A stretch of DNA of 64,000 bases, taken from Streptomyces sp. Ru62 (GTDB lineage: Bacteria; Actinomycetota; Actinomycetes; Streptomycetales; Streptomycetaceae). Below are positions 54,801 to 62,119 of the stretch, one piece after another. The stretch is from positions 330,771-394,770 of the forward strand of contig NZ_PQSU01000003.1 in the NCBI RefSeq assembly GCF_002920615.1. Reading direction: 5' to 3'. Positions within the stretch are counted from its first letter, which is position 1, and the number at the start of each line of letters is the position of its first letter. Made by a program: the position numbers and the translations under genes. The notes under the pieces are model-generated. The model worked only from the letters and a program-made list of their open reading frames with translations, did not search any database and was not told the DNA's origin.

Positions 54801-55513
54801 TTCTGGTTGCGGCGCTGCAGCGAGCAGTCCCGGTCGCCGATGACGGCGATCCGGCCGGTGCCGTCGCCGAAGACCTGCACCTCGACATGGCGGGCGGGGC
54901 GCACCAGGCGTTCCAGGAAGACGCCGGCCGACCCGAAGTGGGACTCGGCGAGGGCCGCGACGCCGGCGAAGGCCTCGCGCACCTCTCCCGCGGTGGCGCA
55001 GGCCCGCATGCCGATGCCGCCGCCACCGCCGGTGGCCTTGACCATCACGGGCAGCCCGATCGACTCGGCGGCGGTGACGGCCTCCCCGGCGCTCGCGAGC
55101 AGTTCCGTCCCGGCCAGCAGGGGAACCCCGGCCGCCTTGGCCAGGGCGCGGGCGGTGTGCTTCTCGCCGAAGGCGGTGATCTGGTCGGCGGTCGGTCCGG
55201 CGAACCGCAGACCGGCCTCCTCCACGGCACGCGCGAAGGCGGTGTTCTCGGAGAGGAAGCCGTAGCCCGGGTGGACGATTCCGGCGCCGTGCGCGAGCGC
55301 GGCCTCGATGATCGCGTCGCCGCGCAGGTACGAGTCCCGGGCGGGCGCCGGGCCCAGGCGGACCGCGTGATCGGCCTCGCGGACGTGCGGGGCGGCCCGG
55401 TCGGCGTCGGAGAAGACGGCGACGGTGCCCAGGCCCAGCTTCCTGGCGGTACGGATGACGCGGCGGGCTATCTCACCGCGGTTGGCGACGAGTACGGCGG
55501 TGGGGCGGGTCAC
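51857..55513 (-). CDS. Biotin-dependent urea/guanidine carboxylase
   Basis: A 1218-aa carboxylase. Biotin carboxylase domain (residues ~1-450; TAVLVANRGEIARRVIRTARKLG, ATP-grasp glycine loop MVKATGGGGGIGMRA, VEVQVFGDGTG, QRRNQKVIEEAPAP, FLEVNTRLQVEHPVTE), carboxyltransferase with KipI/KipA halves (~480-1120; ILGPDGPSLGGF, EVPPTDELVVPSRTVRLPLSWDDP) and a C-terminal biotinyl domain with the biotin site EAMKM (K1183). It carboxylates urea or guanidine with bicarbonate. GTG 55511-55513 overlaps the upstream DUF1989 stop (GTGA). Two DUF1989 partners favour guanidine as the substrate. Confidence 0.92.
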   Translation of the reverse strand: MTRPTAVLVANRGEIARRVIRTARKLGLGTVAVFSDADRAAPHVREADHAVRLGPAPARDSYLRGDAIIEAALAHGAGIVHPGYGFLSENTAFARAVEEAGLRFAGPTADQITAFGEKHTARALAKAAGVPLLAGTELLASAGEAVTAAESIGLPVMVKATGGGGGIGMRACATAGEVREAFAGVAALAESHFGSAGVFLERLVRPARHVEVQVFGDGTGRIAVIGDRDCSLQRRNQKVIEEAPAPALPAAVRALLHDSSRRLLASVGYRGAGTVEFVYDPVREEAAFLEVNTRLQVEHPVTEEAYGVDLVALMLTLARDGAVDDAVFEREWTPTGHAVEARVYAEDPGRDSQPSPGLITRAVFPGQGAEEMPGVRVDGFAETGLEVSPHYDPMLAKVIAHGPGRDAAFDVLGRALAACKVDGVVTNLGLLRSLTVREEVRAAVHSTGTLDTATDPEPRIDVLVPGAMTTVQDLPGRLGHWHVGVPPSGPFDAVSFAEANLAVGNAAGAPALEVTAGGLTLRFSDATVIAVTGAPVPVTVDGTTAALWEPVPVPAGATLVLGACQGPGLRSYLAVRGGIDVPAYLGSASTFTLGGFGGHGGRALVAGDVLRPKADTPAADAGTGTGTGTGTGTTLTGGGPTPPERRPALTSHWRIAVTEGPHAAPEFFTREDIDTLYATDYTVHHNSARTGIRLLGPRPRWARQDGGEAGLHPSNIHDTPYAVGALDFTGDTPIILGPDGPSLGGFVCPAVVAGGELWKLGQLRPGDTVRFVPVREAETAGLEARRASPTLISGGGDGDDGVLGRLAATDTRPGVTYRRDGDANLLVEYGPMTLDLGLRMRVHALQETLAAHAPAGILDVTPGIRSLQIHTDARRLKPRDLAVLLRELEDEVPPTDELVVPSRTVRLPLSWDDPATRLAIERYMAGVRDDAPWCPSNIEFIRRVNGLETADDVYRTVFDASYLVLGLGDVYLGAPVATPLDPRHRLVTTKYNPARTWTAENSVGIGGAYLCVYGMEGPGGYQFVGRTVQIWNRFRTGGLFRDSPWALRFFDRIEWYPVTAEELLELRAETDAGRGDFATEEGTFSIAEHQAFLAAEADSIAAFRDRQNAAFEAEKERWRAAGEFDRDDAHQPAVTGAGPGGVTVPDGAVPVTAPFTATVWQTVAEPGTAVAEGDPILSLEAMKMESRVSAPAAGTLLEIYVRPGEQVAPGQVLAAVRA

Positions 55514-56385
55514 GCGGCATCCTCCGGGGTACGGGCGGGCTGCGCGGACCTTGCGGCGTCCGCGCCGGGGCTGTGCGTGTCGCGGACGTCCGGGCCTGTG
55601 GCGGCCCGGCCCCGCCCCGGGTCCACGACGATCATGCGCAGGGGCGTCGGGTTGAAGTCGTTGCACGGGTTGTTCATCTGCGGGCAGTTGGACACCACGA
55701 CCAGGACGTCCATCTCGGCGCGCACCGCGACCCGGCGGCCGGGCGCCGACATGCCGTCCACGATCCCCAGCGCGCCGTCCGCCTCGACGGGCACGTTCAT
55801 GAACCAGTTGAGGTTGGAGACGATGTCCCGCACGCCGAGGCCGTGCCGGCCGGCCTCGGCGAGGAAGTTCTCGCGGCAGCCGTGCTGGAACATCACATGG
55901 TGGCCGTAGCGCAGCGTGTTGGACTCCTTGCCGCAGGCGCCGCCGATGGTGTCCTGCCGGCCGAGTTCGTCGGCGACGACGGTCATCAGCGGGCGGCCCT
56001 CCCCGCTGCGCAGCACGGTGCCGGTGCGCACATAGGCGTTGCCCTGCCAGGCCAGGGTGTCGGGGACGCTGTAACGCTCCTCGGGATCGCGGGCGTTGTA
56101 GAGCAGGCAGTCGGCCGACTGGTTGCCGCCGACGTCGACGATCGTCAGGACGTGCCCCTTCGCCACCACCGCCGACCACGGCGCGTTAGGGGCCACCACC
56201 TCGTCCAGGACGACGGCGCCCTCGACCAGGCTCGTTCCCCAGTCCAGGGCGGAACCCTCCGCGTACACGGCGCCGACGGGGACGGTGGAGGCGACGGTGC
56301 CGCCCGCGACGGTCGGCCACATGGTCGGTGTGCTCTCGGTCACCGGGTTCTCGGTCACCGTCTGCTCGGTCCGCGTGGTCGCCAT
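55510..56385 (-). CDS. DUF1989 protein, urea carboxylase-associated 2 / carboxyguanidine deiminase subunit
   Basis: A 291-aa DUF1989 protein: AVVAKGHVLTIVDVGGNQSADCLLYNARDPEERYSV, DTIGGACGKESNTLRYG, GRENFL-type QHGCRENFLAEAGRHGLG, SNLNWFMNVPVEADG, VVVSNCPQMNNPCNDFNPTPL. In guanidine-using bacteria paired DUF1989 proteins form a carboxyguanidine deiminase making allophanate. Cys/Asp/His in these motifs suggest a metal- or Cys-centred site. Overlaps the carboxylase by GTGA and follows the first DUF1989 gene by one base. Confidence 0.9.
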   Translation of the reverse strand: MATTRTEQTVTENPVTESTPTMWPTVAGGTVASTVPVGAVYAEGSALDWGTSLVEGAVVLDEVVAPNAPWSAVVAKGHVLTIVDVGGNQSADCLLYNARDPEERYSVPDTLAWQGNAYVRTGTVLRSGEGRPLMTVVADELGRQDTIGGACGKESNTLRYGHHVMFQHGCRENFLAEAGRHGLGVRDIVSNLNWFMNVPVEADGALGIVDGMSAPGRRVAVRAEMDVLVVVSNCPQMNNPCNDFNPTPLRMIVVDPGRGRAATGPDVRDTHSPGADAARSAQPARTPEDAA

Positions 56386-56386
56386 G

Positions 56387-57298
56387 TCACAGCCCCCTGG
56401 CTTCGCAGTAGTCGGCGGTGTTCAGGTACGCCCGGTGCAGTTCCGGCGTGGCGGTGAAGCGCGGCTCGTCCGGGCCGGTCGGCAGCCCTCGCCAGGCGTG
56501 CACCCGCAGCGGTCCGACGACGTAACCGGGGCGCGGGTCCAGCGGATGGGCGACGTTCGCGACCAGCACCAGCAGCGGCATCTCCGCGACGAGTTCGACG
56601 TGCGTGCCGGGACCGGCGCCGCCCCGCCAGACGAGCGCGCCGTCCGCCTCGACGCGTACGCCCTGGAAGAAGGACACGCCGGGCGGCAGATCGCGGCGGC
56701 CCAGGCCGTGCTTGGCGGCCGCCTTCAGGAAGAGCCCGCGCCCGGACGGGGACGGTCCCTCGGGGCGGGCGTCACCGTACTTGCGCTCGTTCCAGGCGTC
56801 GGTGGTGGTACCGCAGAAGGCGTCGTGCCGGCCGGAGGAGTCAGCGCTGATGACGGCCAGGACCCGGCCGTCACCGGACAGCAACGGATGGTTCTCGCCC
56901 AGGTAGGCCTGCCACGGGACCTTCTGGGTGTCGGCGACGTTGAGCCGCTCGACCGGCTCCAGCGCGTTGAAGAGCAACAGGTGGGCGCAGGCGTCACCGG
57001 TCGGGTCGTCGAAGCGCAGCCGGGTGCCGCGGGCGAGGACCTTGTGGGTGTAGCCGCCGGGGGCCACCGTCTCCGCCCACACCAGGGCGGCCGGGTCCAC
57101 CCCCGGCGGGCGGTACGGGCTGCCGGACGCCGGGAGGTACGGCATCCACGCCCCGGCCCGCCCGGCCTGGGCGCGGGCGTCGTCCCGGGCACTGCGGACA
57201 CTGTCGGTCAGGTGCTGGTCCCGCACCCGGGCACCGGCCTGTTCGCCGGAGTGCCGGTCGTACGGCGCGCGGGCCGTCGATCCTTCGGTCCTGGTCAT
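56387..57298 (-). CDS. DUF1989 protein, urea carboxylase-associated 1 / carboxyguanidine deiminase subunit
   Basis: A 303-aa DUF1989 protein paired with the next gene: VAPGGYTHKVLARGTRLRFDDPTGDACAHLLLFNALEPVERLNVADTQKVPWQAYLGENHPLL, GRHDAFCGTTTDAWNERKYG, SFFQGVRVEADGAL. The N-terminal ~70 residues are charged and probably disordered. Lies one base before the second DUF1989 gene; with it, this is the likely carboxyguanidine deiminase of a guanidine degradation pathway. ATG 57296-57298. Confidence 0.9.
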   Translation of the reverse strand: MTRTEGSTARAPYDRHSGEQAGARVRDQHLTDSVRSARDDARAQAGRAGAWMPYLPASGSPYRPPGVDPAALVWAETVAPGGYTHKVLARGTRLRFDDPTGDACAHLLLFNALEPVERLNVADTQKVPWQAYLGENHPLLSGDGRVLAVISADSSGRHDAFCGTTTDAWNERKYGDARPEGPSPSGRGLFLKAAAKHGLGRRDLPPGVSFFQGVRVEADGALVWRGGAGPGTHVELVAEMPLLVLVANVAHPLDPRPGYVVGPLRVHAWRGLPTGPDEPRFTATPELHRAYLNTADYCEARGL

Positions 57299-57389
57299 GA
57301 TGTCCCGCCGTCCTCTCGTCGCTACGTCGGTACGTGGTGGGTGCGCGGTCCGGCGCCGGGGGAGGGCGCCGCGGGAACCGCCGGACCCG

Positions 57390-58994
57390 TCAGGCGGGTT
57401 CGCCGACCGTCCGGGCCGGGGCGGCCGGCTCGACGTGGGTGTGGGGCACGGGCCGCAGCGCGATACGGCGGTGCAGCCGGCGCGCCGCGAAGTAGCCGGC
57501 GCCGGCCGCCAGGCTCAGCCCGATGAAGAGCAGCGCGCTCCACCGCAGCCACCACGTGCCGCCGGTGAGGTCGTAGATCTCCGCGCGAGGCCAGACCAGG
57601 TTGACCGTCATGCCGGTCTGGAAGAGCACGGCGAGCGCGTTGACCGCCACCCCCCACCGGCCCAGCGAGAACAACGGCCGGCCCGTCTCGTCGACGCCGC
57701 CGGGGAGTCCGCCGGTGTCCCGGTGCCGGATCCGGACGGCCAGCAGTGGCACCGTCACGCCCAGATAGGCCAGGTACAGCAGCGCGATGCAGAGGCTGGA
57801 CAGGGCGGTGAAGACCGCCGACTGGCCGACGTTCAGCAGCAGCGCGACCGCGGCGCCCACGCCCACCACGACCGACGTGACGACCGGGGTGCCGGTGCGG
57901 GGCGAGACCCTGCGCAGGTGCCGGTGGAACGGCAGGGCACCCTCGCGCGCCATCGAGTACATCATCCGGGCGCCGGAGGTCTGGACGGCCAGGGTGCAGG
58001 CGAACACCGCCACCGCGACGCAGCACAGCAGCAGGCGTCCCAGGACCCCTCCGAGCCGGTCGGTGAGCACCCAGGACAGACCGCCGGCGGCCAGCTCGCC
58101 GTCCGTCAGGCTGCTCGCGGCCGTCAGCCCCGCGAGGATCAGCAGCGCGCCGCCGAGCCCGGAGGTGATCAGCGCCCGCAGGATCGTACGGGGCGTGGTC
58201 CGGCGCGGGCTGTGGGTCTCCTCCGCCAGTTCACCCGCGGAGTCGAAGCCGACCATGACGTACGCCGCCATCAGCGAGGACGCGAGGAAGGCACCGGCGT
58301 AGCCGCCGTGGCCCGCCCAGCCGGTGTGCTGGGCCACCACCTGCGGGCCGCGCTCGGGCAGGAAGAAGAGCACCAGCACCAGCGCGATCACGCCGATGAT
58401 CTCGACCGCGACGCCGACGCTGGTGGCGGCGGCCATCTGGCGGACGCCCAGGACGTTGACCACCGTGGTGACGACCAGCAGCAGGCAGCCCAGCAGAACC
58501 GCGTTCCGCGCACCGGTCGGCGAACCCACCGACGGATCGGCGCCCGGACCGCCGACGATCTGGAAGCCGGACCAGATGCCCGGCAGCACGGCCTGCGCCG
58601 CGATGGCCGCCGCCGCCACGGTGAGGATCTGCCCGAGGATCATGATCCAGCCGGCGAACCAGCCCGTCGTGGTGCCGGCCAGCCGGCTCGACCACTGGTA
58701 GATCGCCCCCGAGATCGGCCAGCGGGCCGCCAGTTCGGCGAAGCAGAGGGCGACCAGCAACTGGCCCGCGAAGACCAGGGGCCAGGTCCAGAAGAACGAC
58801 GCCCCGCCGAGGCCGAAGCCGAGGCCGAAGAGCTGGAAGACGGTGGTGAGGACGGACACGAAGGAGAATCCGGCGGCGAACGACGCGAAGCCGCCCACCC
58901 CGCGGCGGAGCTCCTGCTGGTAGCCGGCGCCGGGGGGACTGGTCGTGACACCACCGTCAGGGCTCTGCCCGAAGACGGGTTCGGGTCGGCTCAT
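57390..58994 (-). CDS. APC-family permease of the guanidine/urea operon
   Basis: A 534-aa amino-acid/polyamine/organocation permease with about 12 helices (FASFAAGFSFVSVLTTVFQLFGLGF; PLVFAGQLLVALCFAELAARWPISGAIYQW - the APC signature; VGFDSAGELAEETHSPRRTTPRTIL). This is the permease normally found first in urea/guanidine carboxylase operons. ATG 58992-58994 has GGAGG 7 nt upstream; a GTG directly before it is less well spaced. First gene of the operon; the perfect palindrome lies just upstream. Imports guanidine, urea or a related nitrogen compound (inferred). Confidence 0.9.
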   Translation of the reverse strand: MSRPEPVFGQSPDGGVTTSPPGAGYQQELRRGVGGFASFAAGFSFVSVLTTVFQLFGLGFGLGGASFFWTWPLVFAGQLLVALCFAELAARWPISGAIYQWSSRLAGTTTGWFAGWIMILGQILTVAAAAIAAQAVLPGIWSGFQIVGGPGADPSVGSPTGARNAVLLGCLLLVVTTVVNVLGVRQMAAATSVGVAVEIIGVIALVLVLFFLPERGPQVVAQHTGWAGHGGYAGAFLASSLMAAYVMVGFDSAGELAEETHSPRRTTPRTILRALITSGLGGALLILAGLTAASSLTDGELAAGGLSWVLTDRLGGVLGRLLLCCVAVAVFACTLAVQTSGARMMYSMAREGALPFHRHLRRVSPRTGTPVVTSVVVGVGAAVALLLNVGQSAVFTALSSLCIALLYLAYLGVTVPLLAVRIRHRDTGGLPGGVDETGRPLFSLGRWGVAVNALAVLFQTGMTVNLVWPRAEIYDLTGGTWWLRWSALLFIGLSLAAGAGYFAARRLHRRIALRPVPHTHVEPAAPARTVGEPA

Positions 58995-59018
58995 CACCGC
59001 ACCTCCGATCGGTCGCGA

Positions 59019-59040
59019 ATACCTGTCACTTGACAGGTAT
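59019..59040. promoter_or_regulatory. Perfect palindrome before the permease operon
   Basis: Arms ATACCTGTCA (59019-59028) and TGACAGGTAT (59031-59040) are perfect 10-bp inverted repeats with a 2-bp centre, 24 bp before the permease start. Its place fits an operator for the TetR-type repressor at the end of the same operon. No guanidine riboswitch (ykkC types I-III) is recognisable in the 120-bp leader. Confidence 0.7.
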
Positions 59041-59066
59041 GGCGATCGTCGGCCGCACCGGTCTCA

Positions 59067-59081
59067 CCCCCGAGTCGGGGG
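59067..59081 (-). terminator. Hairpin after the PAP2 gene
   Basis: CCCCCG (59067-59072) pairs with CGGGGG (59076-59081) around a 3-nt loop, 35 bp past the PAP2 gene stop on the minus strand. Short but very GC-rich. Confidence 0.4.
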
Positions 59082-59115
59082 AGTTAACTTCGTGTGTCCC
59101 ACGCCCGGGGCGCTG

Positions 59116-60486
59116 CTAAGGGACGACTCCCAGTTCCGGCTGGGGTTCCGGTTGCGGTACCGGCGGGGCCTTCGGTTCCCACAGCGCGGTGGTCCGTACG
59201 AAGCCGTGGACCACGGAGAGCATCGCCAGGAGGAGAAGGGGGCCGAACAGCCACGGATGCGCGGCCATCTGCACCGGCAGAAAACGGTAGGACAGCAGGA
59301 GCGCCGTGAATACGGCCGCGCCATGGGCGACCAATTGGATTCCGGACCGCTCCCAGCCCCGGTCGAACGCGCGGAGCGCTGCCTCGATCGTGAGCGTGAA
59401 CACCACACCGGCGACGAGATCGGCGCCGTAGTGGTAGCCGAATCCGAGTGTGGCGGTGAGCGTGGCGATCAGCCAGAACGTGCCCGCGTGGCGCAGGAAC
59501 CGCGGTCCCTTGCGGGAGTGGACGAAAATCGCGGTGGCCCACGCCGTGTGCAGGCTGGGCATGCAGTTGCGCGGGGTGATCTCGTCGAACGGTATGTGCT
59601 GCGGGCCGACGATCGGCGTGGGCGTGTCCGGCCACAGGTCGGCGACCGCCCAGTGCCCGCCGTCGGCGCCGTAGGCGAAGACCGGCCCGACCACCGGGAA
59701 GATCATGTAGATGGCCGGCCCGAGGAGGCCGATGACCAGGAACGTGCGCACCAGATGATGGCGCGGGAAACGGCGCTCGGTCGCCACGTGGCGCAGCTGG
59801 TACATCGCGACGACGACCGCGGCCACCGCGAGCTGGGCGTAGACGTAGTCGAGAGCGTGGGCGCCGATCGTACCGGTGGCCCGGACGATCCGGCCCACCA
59901 CCCACGACGGGTTGCCCAGCGCGTGATCGGCGGTCGCCACGTACGGGTCGAGCACCGTCGGGCGGGTCTTCGACGTGATGAGGAGCCAGGTGTCGCCCGT
60001 CTTGCGGCCGGCCACCAACAGCAGGCCCAGTCCGACGCCTTTGAGCAGCAGGAGGCGTTCCCGGCCGGTGCGGCGCGTGACCGCGATGACCGCACAGCCC
60101 ACGATGACCCACAACGCGCCGTTGCCGAAGGGATGGCCGTCGGTCAGGTCGGCGCCGGCCGCCCACCGCGCCAGCAGGAAGACGATGTCGATGCCGATCG
60201 CGACGCCGATCGCGATGAACCGTTCCCGCCAGGTGAGGACCACCATCGTCAACGCCATGCTGGCGTACAGCAGAAACCCTGATTTAGGCGGAAATACCAG
60301 CTCTCGTACCTGATAGGTGACCGGCCCCGGCAGACCGTAATGACGCGCGGTGATCTCCAGCGCGACGAGGAATGCGAGGGTCACCACACCGGCCGCGGCC
60401 CACAGCACCGTCCGGGGCCGGCGCCATGCGGCGAACGAATTTCTGCTCTTTGACGGCGGAATGACCCGCGTTGCTCTAGGTATCAA
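59116..60486 (-). CDS. PAP2-family membrane phosphatase
   Basis: A 456-aa integral membrane phosphatase with about 10 helices. PAP2 motifs appear as NCMPSLHTAWATA and GFGYHYGADLVAGVV (catalytic His residues), with GRKTGDTW before them. Active site likely faces outward; substrates may be undecaprenyl or other lipid phosphates. No ATG is available near the N-terminus; TTG at 60484-60486 keeps the full reading frame, but no clear ribosome binding site precedes it, so the start may be wrong. The upstream gap is low in GC and probably contains its promoter. Confidence 0.85.
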   Translation of the reverse strand: MIPRATRVIPPSKSRNSFAAWRRPRTVLWAAAGVVTLAFLVALEITARHYGLPGPVTYQVRELVFPPKSGFLLYASMALTMVVLTWRERFIAIGVAIGIDIVFLLARWAAGADLTDGHPFGNGALWVIVGCAVIAVTRRTGRERLLLLKGVGLGLLLVAGRKTGDTWLLITSKTRPTVLDPYVATADHALGNPSWVVGRIVRATGTIGAHALDYVYAQLAVAAVVVAMYQLRHVATERRFPRHHLVRTFLVIGLLGPAIYMIFPVVGPVFAYGADGGHWAVADLWPDTPTPIVGPQHIPFDEITPRNCMPSLHTAWATAIFVHSRKGPRFLRHAGTFWLIATLTATLGFGYHYGADLVAGVVFTLTIEAALRAFDRGWERSGIQLVAHGAAVFTALLLSYRFLPVQMAAHPWLFGPLLLLAMLSVVHGFVRTTALWEPKAPPVPQPEPQPELGVVP

Positions 60487-60616
60487 TTGTTTGGCCGATG
60501 TGTTGGGTGTTGTTTGGTTTTCCGACGAGGTCGGGCAATGAGGGCGTGCTTGTCGTGAGTTCGATCATGTTATCGGAGCGTCGGCACATTGTGGATGGGG
60601 AAGTGCCCGCGCACGG

Positions 60617-61414
60617 TCAGCACTCGATGCCCGTTCCGTCCCACGGACTCGGCCCCGTACCGTGGCACCAGGCGTCCAGGGCGCGGCCGTCCACGCACAC
60701 GATGCCGCACTGGCGCGCGTACTCAAGGGCGGGCGCGGTGAAGTCGCTCGTCGTCACGACCGCCGCGACATCGGCCTCGTGAATGGTGAAGCAGGTTCCC
60801 CCGAACCGCTGGAGGTCCTGCGAGCCGACCTTGTTGGCCGCACCGTACTGCTTGCACTGGATCACCACGCGCCGTCCGTCCGGGGTGACCGCGGTGACAT
60901 CCGCCCCCAAGTCGCCGGCGCCTCCCACCACCTCCACCTCCTGACAGCCGTCACGGGCGCACAGGTCGGCTATGGCCTCCTCGAAACCATCGGGCTCAAG
61001 CTCGGCGCAGTCCACCACACCGCCGGGGAACGCGGTCGTCTCCTCGTCGGCCGGCCGCGACGGAACGGACGCCTCCGCGGTCGGCCGCGGAGCAACGGCG
61101 GCCTCCTCGGCCGGATGCAGCGGAACGGCTGCCTCCGCGGCCGCTTCCTCCAGTGCCCGGGCGGCCCGGCGCGCGTACGTCGCGGCGGAGAAGCGGCGCC
61201 ACCTGGACCGGCACAGCACAGCGGCCGCGATGCCGAGCACCGCCAGGACCCCGGCCCACAGCGGGCGCCGCTCGACCATGCCCGCGGCCGTCCGCACCAC
61301 CAGTGCGAGGAGGCACAGGAGCACCGCGAGCAGCAGGAAGAACAGGGCGGTCGTGCGCAGATCGAAACGTCGGTCGTTCCGCACACGTCGAACGGGGCGC
61401 AGAGGTACGGACAC
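60617..61414 (-). CDS. Membrane-anchored Mrr-type restriction endonuclease-like protein
   Basis: A 265-aa protein. Two membrane helices (TTALFFLLLAVLLCLLALVV and LWAGVLAVLGIAAAVL, ~residues 20-75) are followed by an Ala/Glu/Pro-rich repeat linker and a C-terminal PD-(D/E)xK nuclease of the Mrr family (~150-265): GGAGDLGADVTAVTPDGRRVVIQCKQYG, with Asp and QxK, then EADVAAVVTTSDFTAPALEYARQCGI. GTG 61412-61414 has GGGAGG 8 nt upstream; the longer ORF is less likely. The nuclease domain should be cytoplasmic. DNA target and role (phage defence, DNA uptake, methylated DNA) are unknown. Confidence 0.85.
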   Translation of the reverse strand: MSVPLRPVRRVRNDRRFDLRTTALFFLLLAVLLCLLALVVRTAAGMVERRPLWAGVLAVLGIAAAVLCRSRWRRFSAATYARRAARALEEAAAEAAVPLHPAEEAAVAPRPTAEASVPSRPADEETTAFPGGVVDCAELEPDGFEEAIADLCARDGCQEVEVVGGAGDLGADVTAVTPDGRRVVIQCKQYGAANKVGSQDLQRFGGTCFTIHEADVAAVVTTSDFTAPALEYARQCGIVCVDGRALDAWCHGTGPSPWDGTGIEC

Positions 61415-61574
61415 GCGGGTTCCCTCCCGGACGGCGACGACAAGGGCCGGTCCTCTCCGGATGCCCGAGATCACCGAAAGATCGCACACCGCTCATGGCT
61501 CAGCCCTGGCCGGCGACCTCGCCGACCAGGGCTGTCCTCGGTACCGGGAGCCGGGGAGCCCCTCCGCGCGGTGT

Positions 61575-62072
61575 CTATCCGCGCCGGAGCAGGTACTTGT
61601 GCTGTCCGGACAGCACCAGCTCGCCGCGCTGGTTGTGGATGGTGGCCTCCGTCACCACGACACCCTCCTCGCCGCGCGGTTCCAGACCGGTGATGGTGAG
61701 CGCCGGGTACAGGGTGTCCCCGGAGTGCACCTCGGCCAGGAACGTGCAGGACAGCTCCAGGAAGCTGATGAACACCTCGCCGATGAAGTGGGGGAACAGC
61801 GTGGCGCCCGGCGCGGTGAACGCCAGTACCTGCAGACCGTGCACCACCGGCGCGGAGTGCCCGTGCCGGCGCGCCCACTCGGCGTCGTAGTGCACCGGGT
61901 GGTTGTCCGCGGAGACCGTCTGGAAGGCCGCCGCGTGGGCGTCGGTCAGGGTGCGGCTGGGGGCCCGGAACACCTCGCCGACGCGCAGGTCCTCGAAGGT
62001 CCTGGGCGGGACGACGAGGAACGCGTCCGGGTCGAACCCGGTCGCCGGCGCCGGCGTGTCCCGTGTGTCCAT
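61575..62072 (-). CDS. MaoC-like hotdog dehydratase
   Basis: A 165-aa hotdog-fold enoyl hydratase-like protein: VGEVFRAPSRTLTDAHAAAFQTVSADNHPVHYDAEWARRHG contains the hydratase motif D-x-x-P-x-H (DNHPVH), followed by APVVHGLQVLAFTAPG. ATG 62070-62072 with GAGAGGA upstream. May hydrate or dehydrate an acyl-CoA. No other fatty-acid gene is near. Confidence 0.88.
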   Translation of the reverse strand: MDTRDTPAPATGFDPDAFLVVPPRTFEDLRVGEVFRAPSRTLTDAHAAAFQTVSADNHPVHYDAEWARRHGHSAPVVHGLQVLAFTAPGATLFPHFIGEVFISFLELSCTFLAEVHSGDTLYPALTITGLEPRGEEGVVVTEATIHNQRGELVLSGQHKYLLRRG

Positions 62073-62119
62073 CGTGCTGTCCTCTCGCTCGTCTCTCGTC
62101 GTGCGCGTCACGTCCGTGC

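Noticed and set aside
51857..56179. Carboxylase extended to 1440 residues
   Set aside because: The first 222 residues are a shifted reading of the DUF1989 gene; GTG at 55513 starts the biotin carboxylase domain at its normal first residue and overlaps the upstream stop.
58995..59115. Guanidine riboswitch in the permease leader
   Set aside because: The leader lacks the conserved ykkC-type motifs; only a CCCCCG/CGGGGG hairpin and the operator palindrome are visible.
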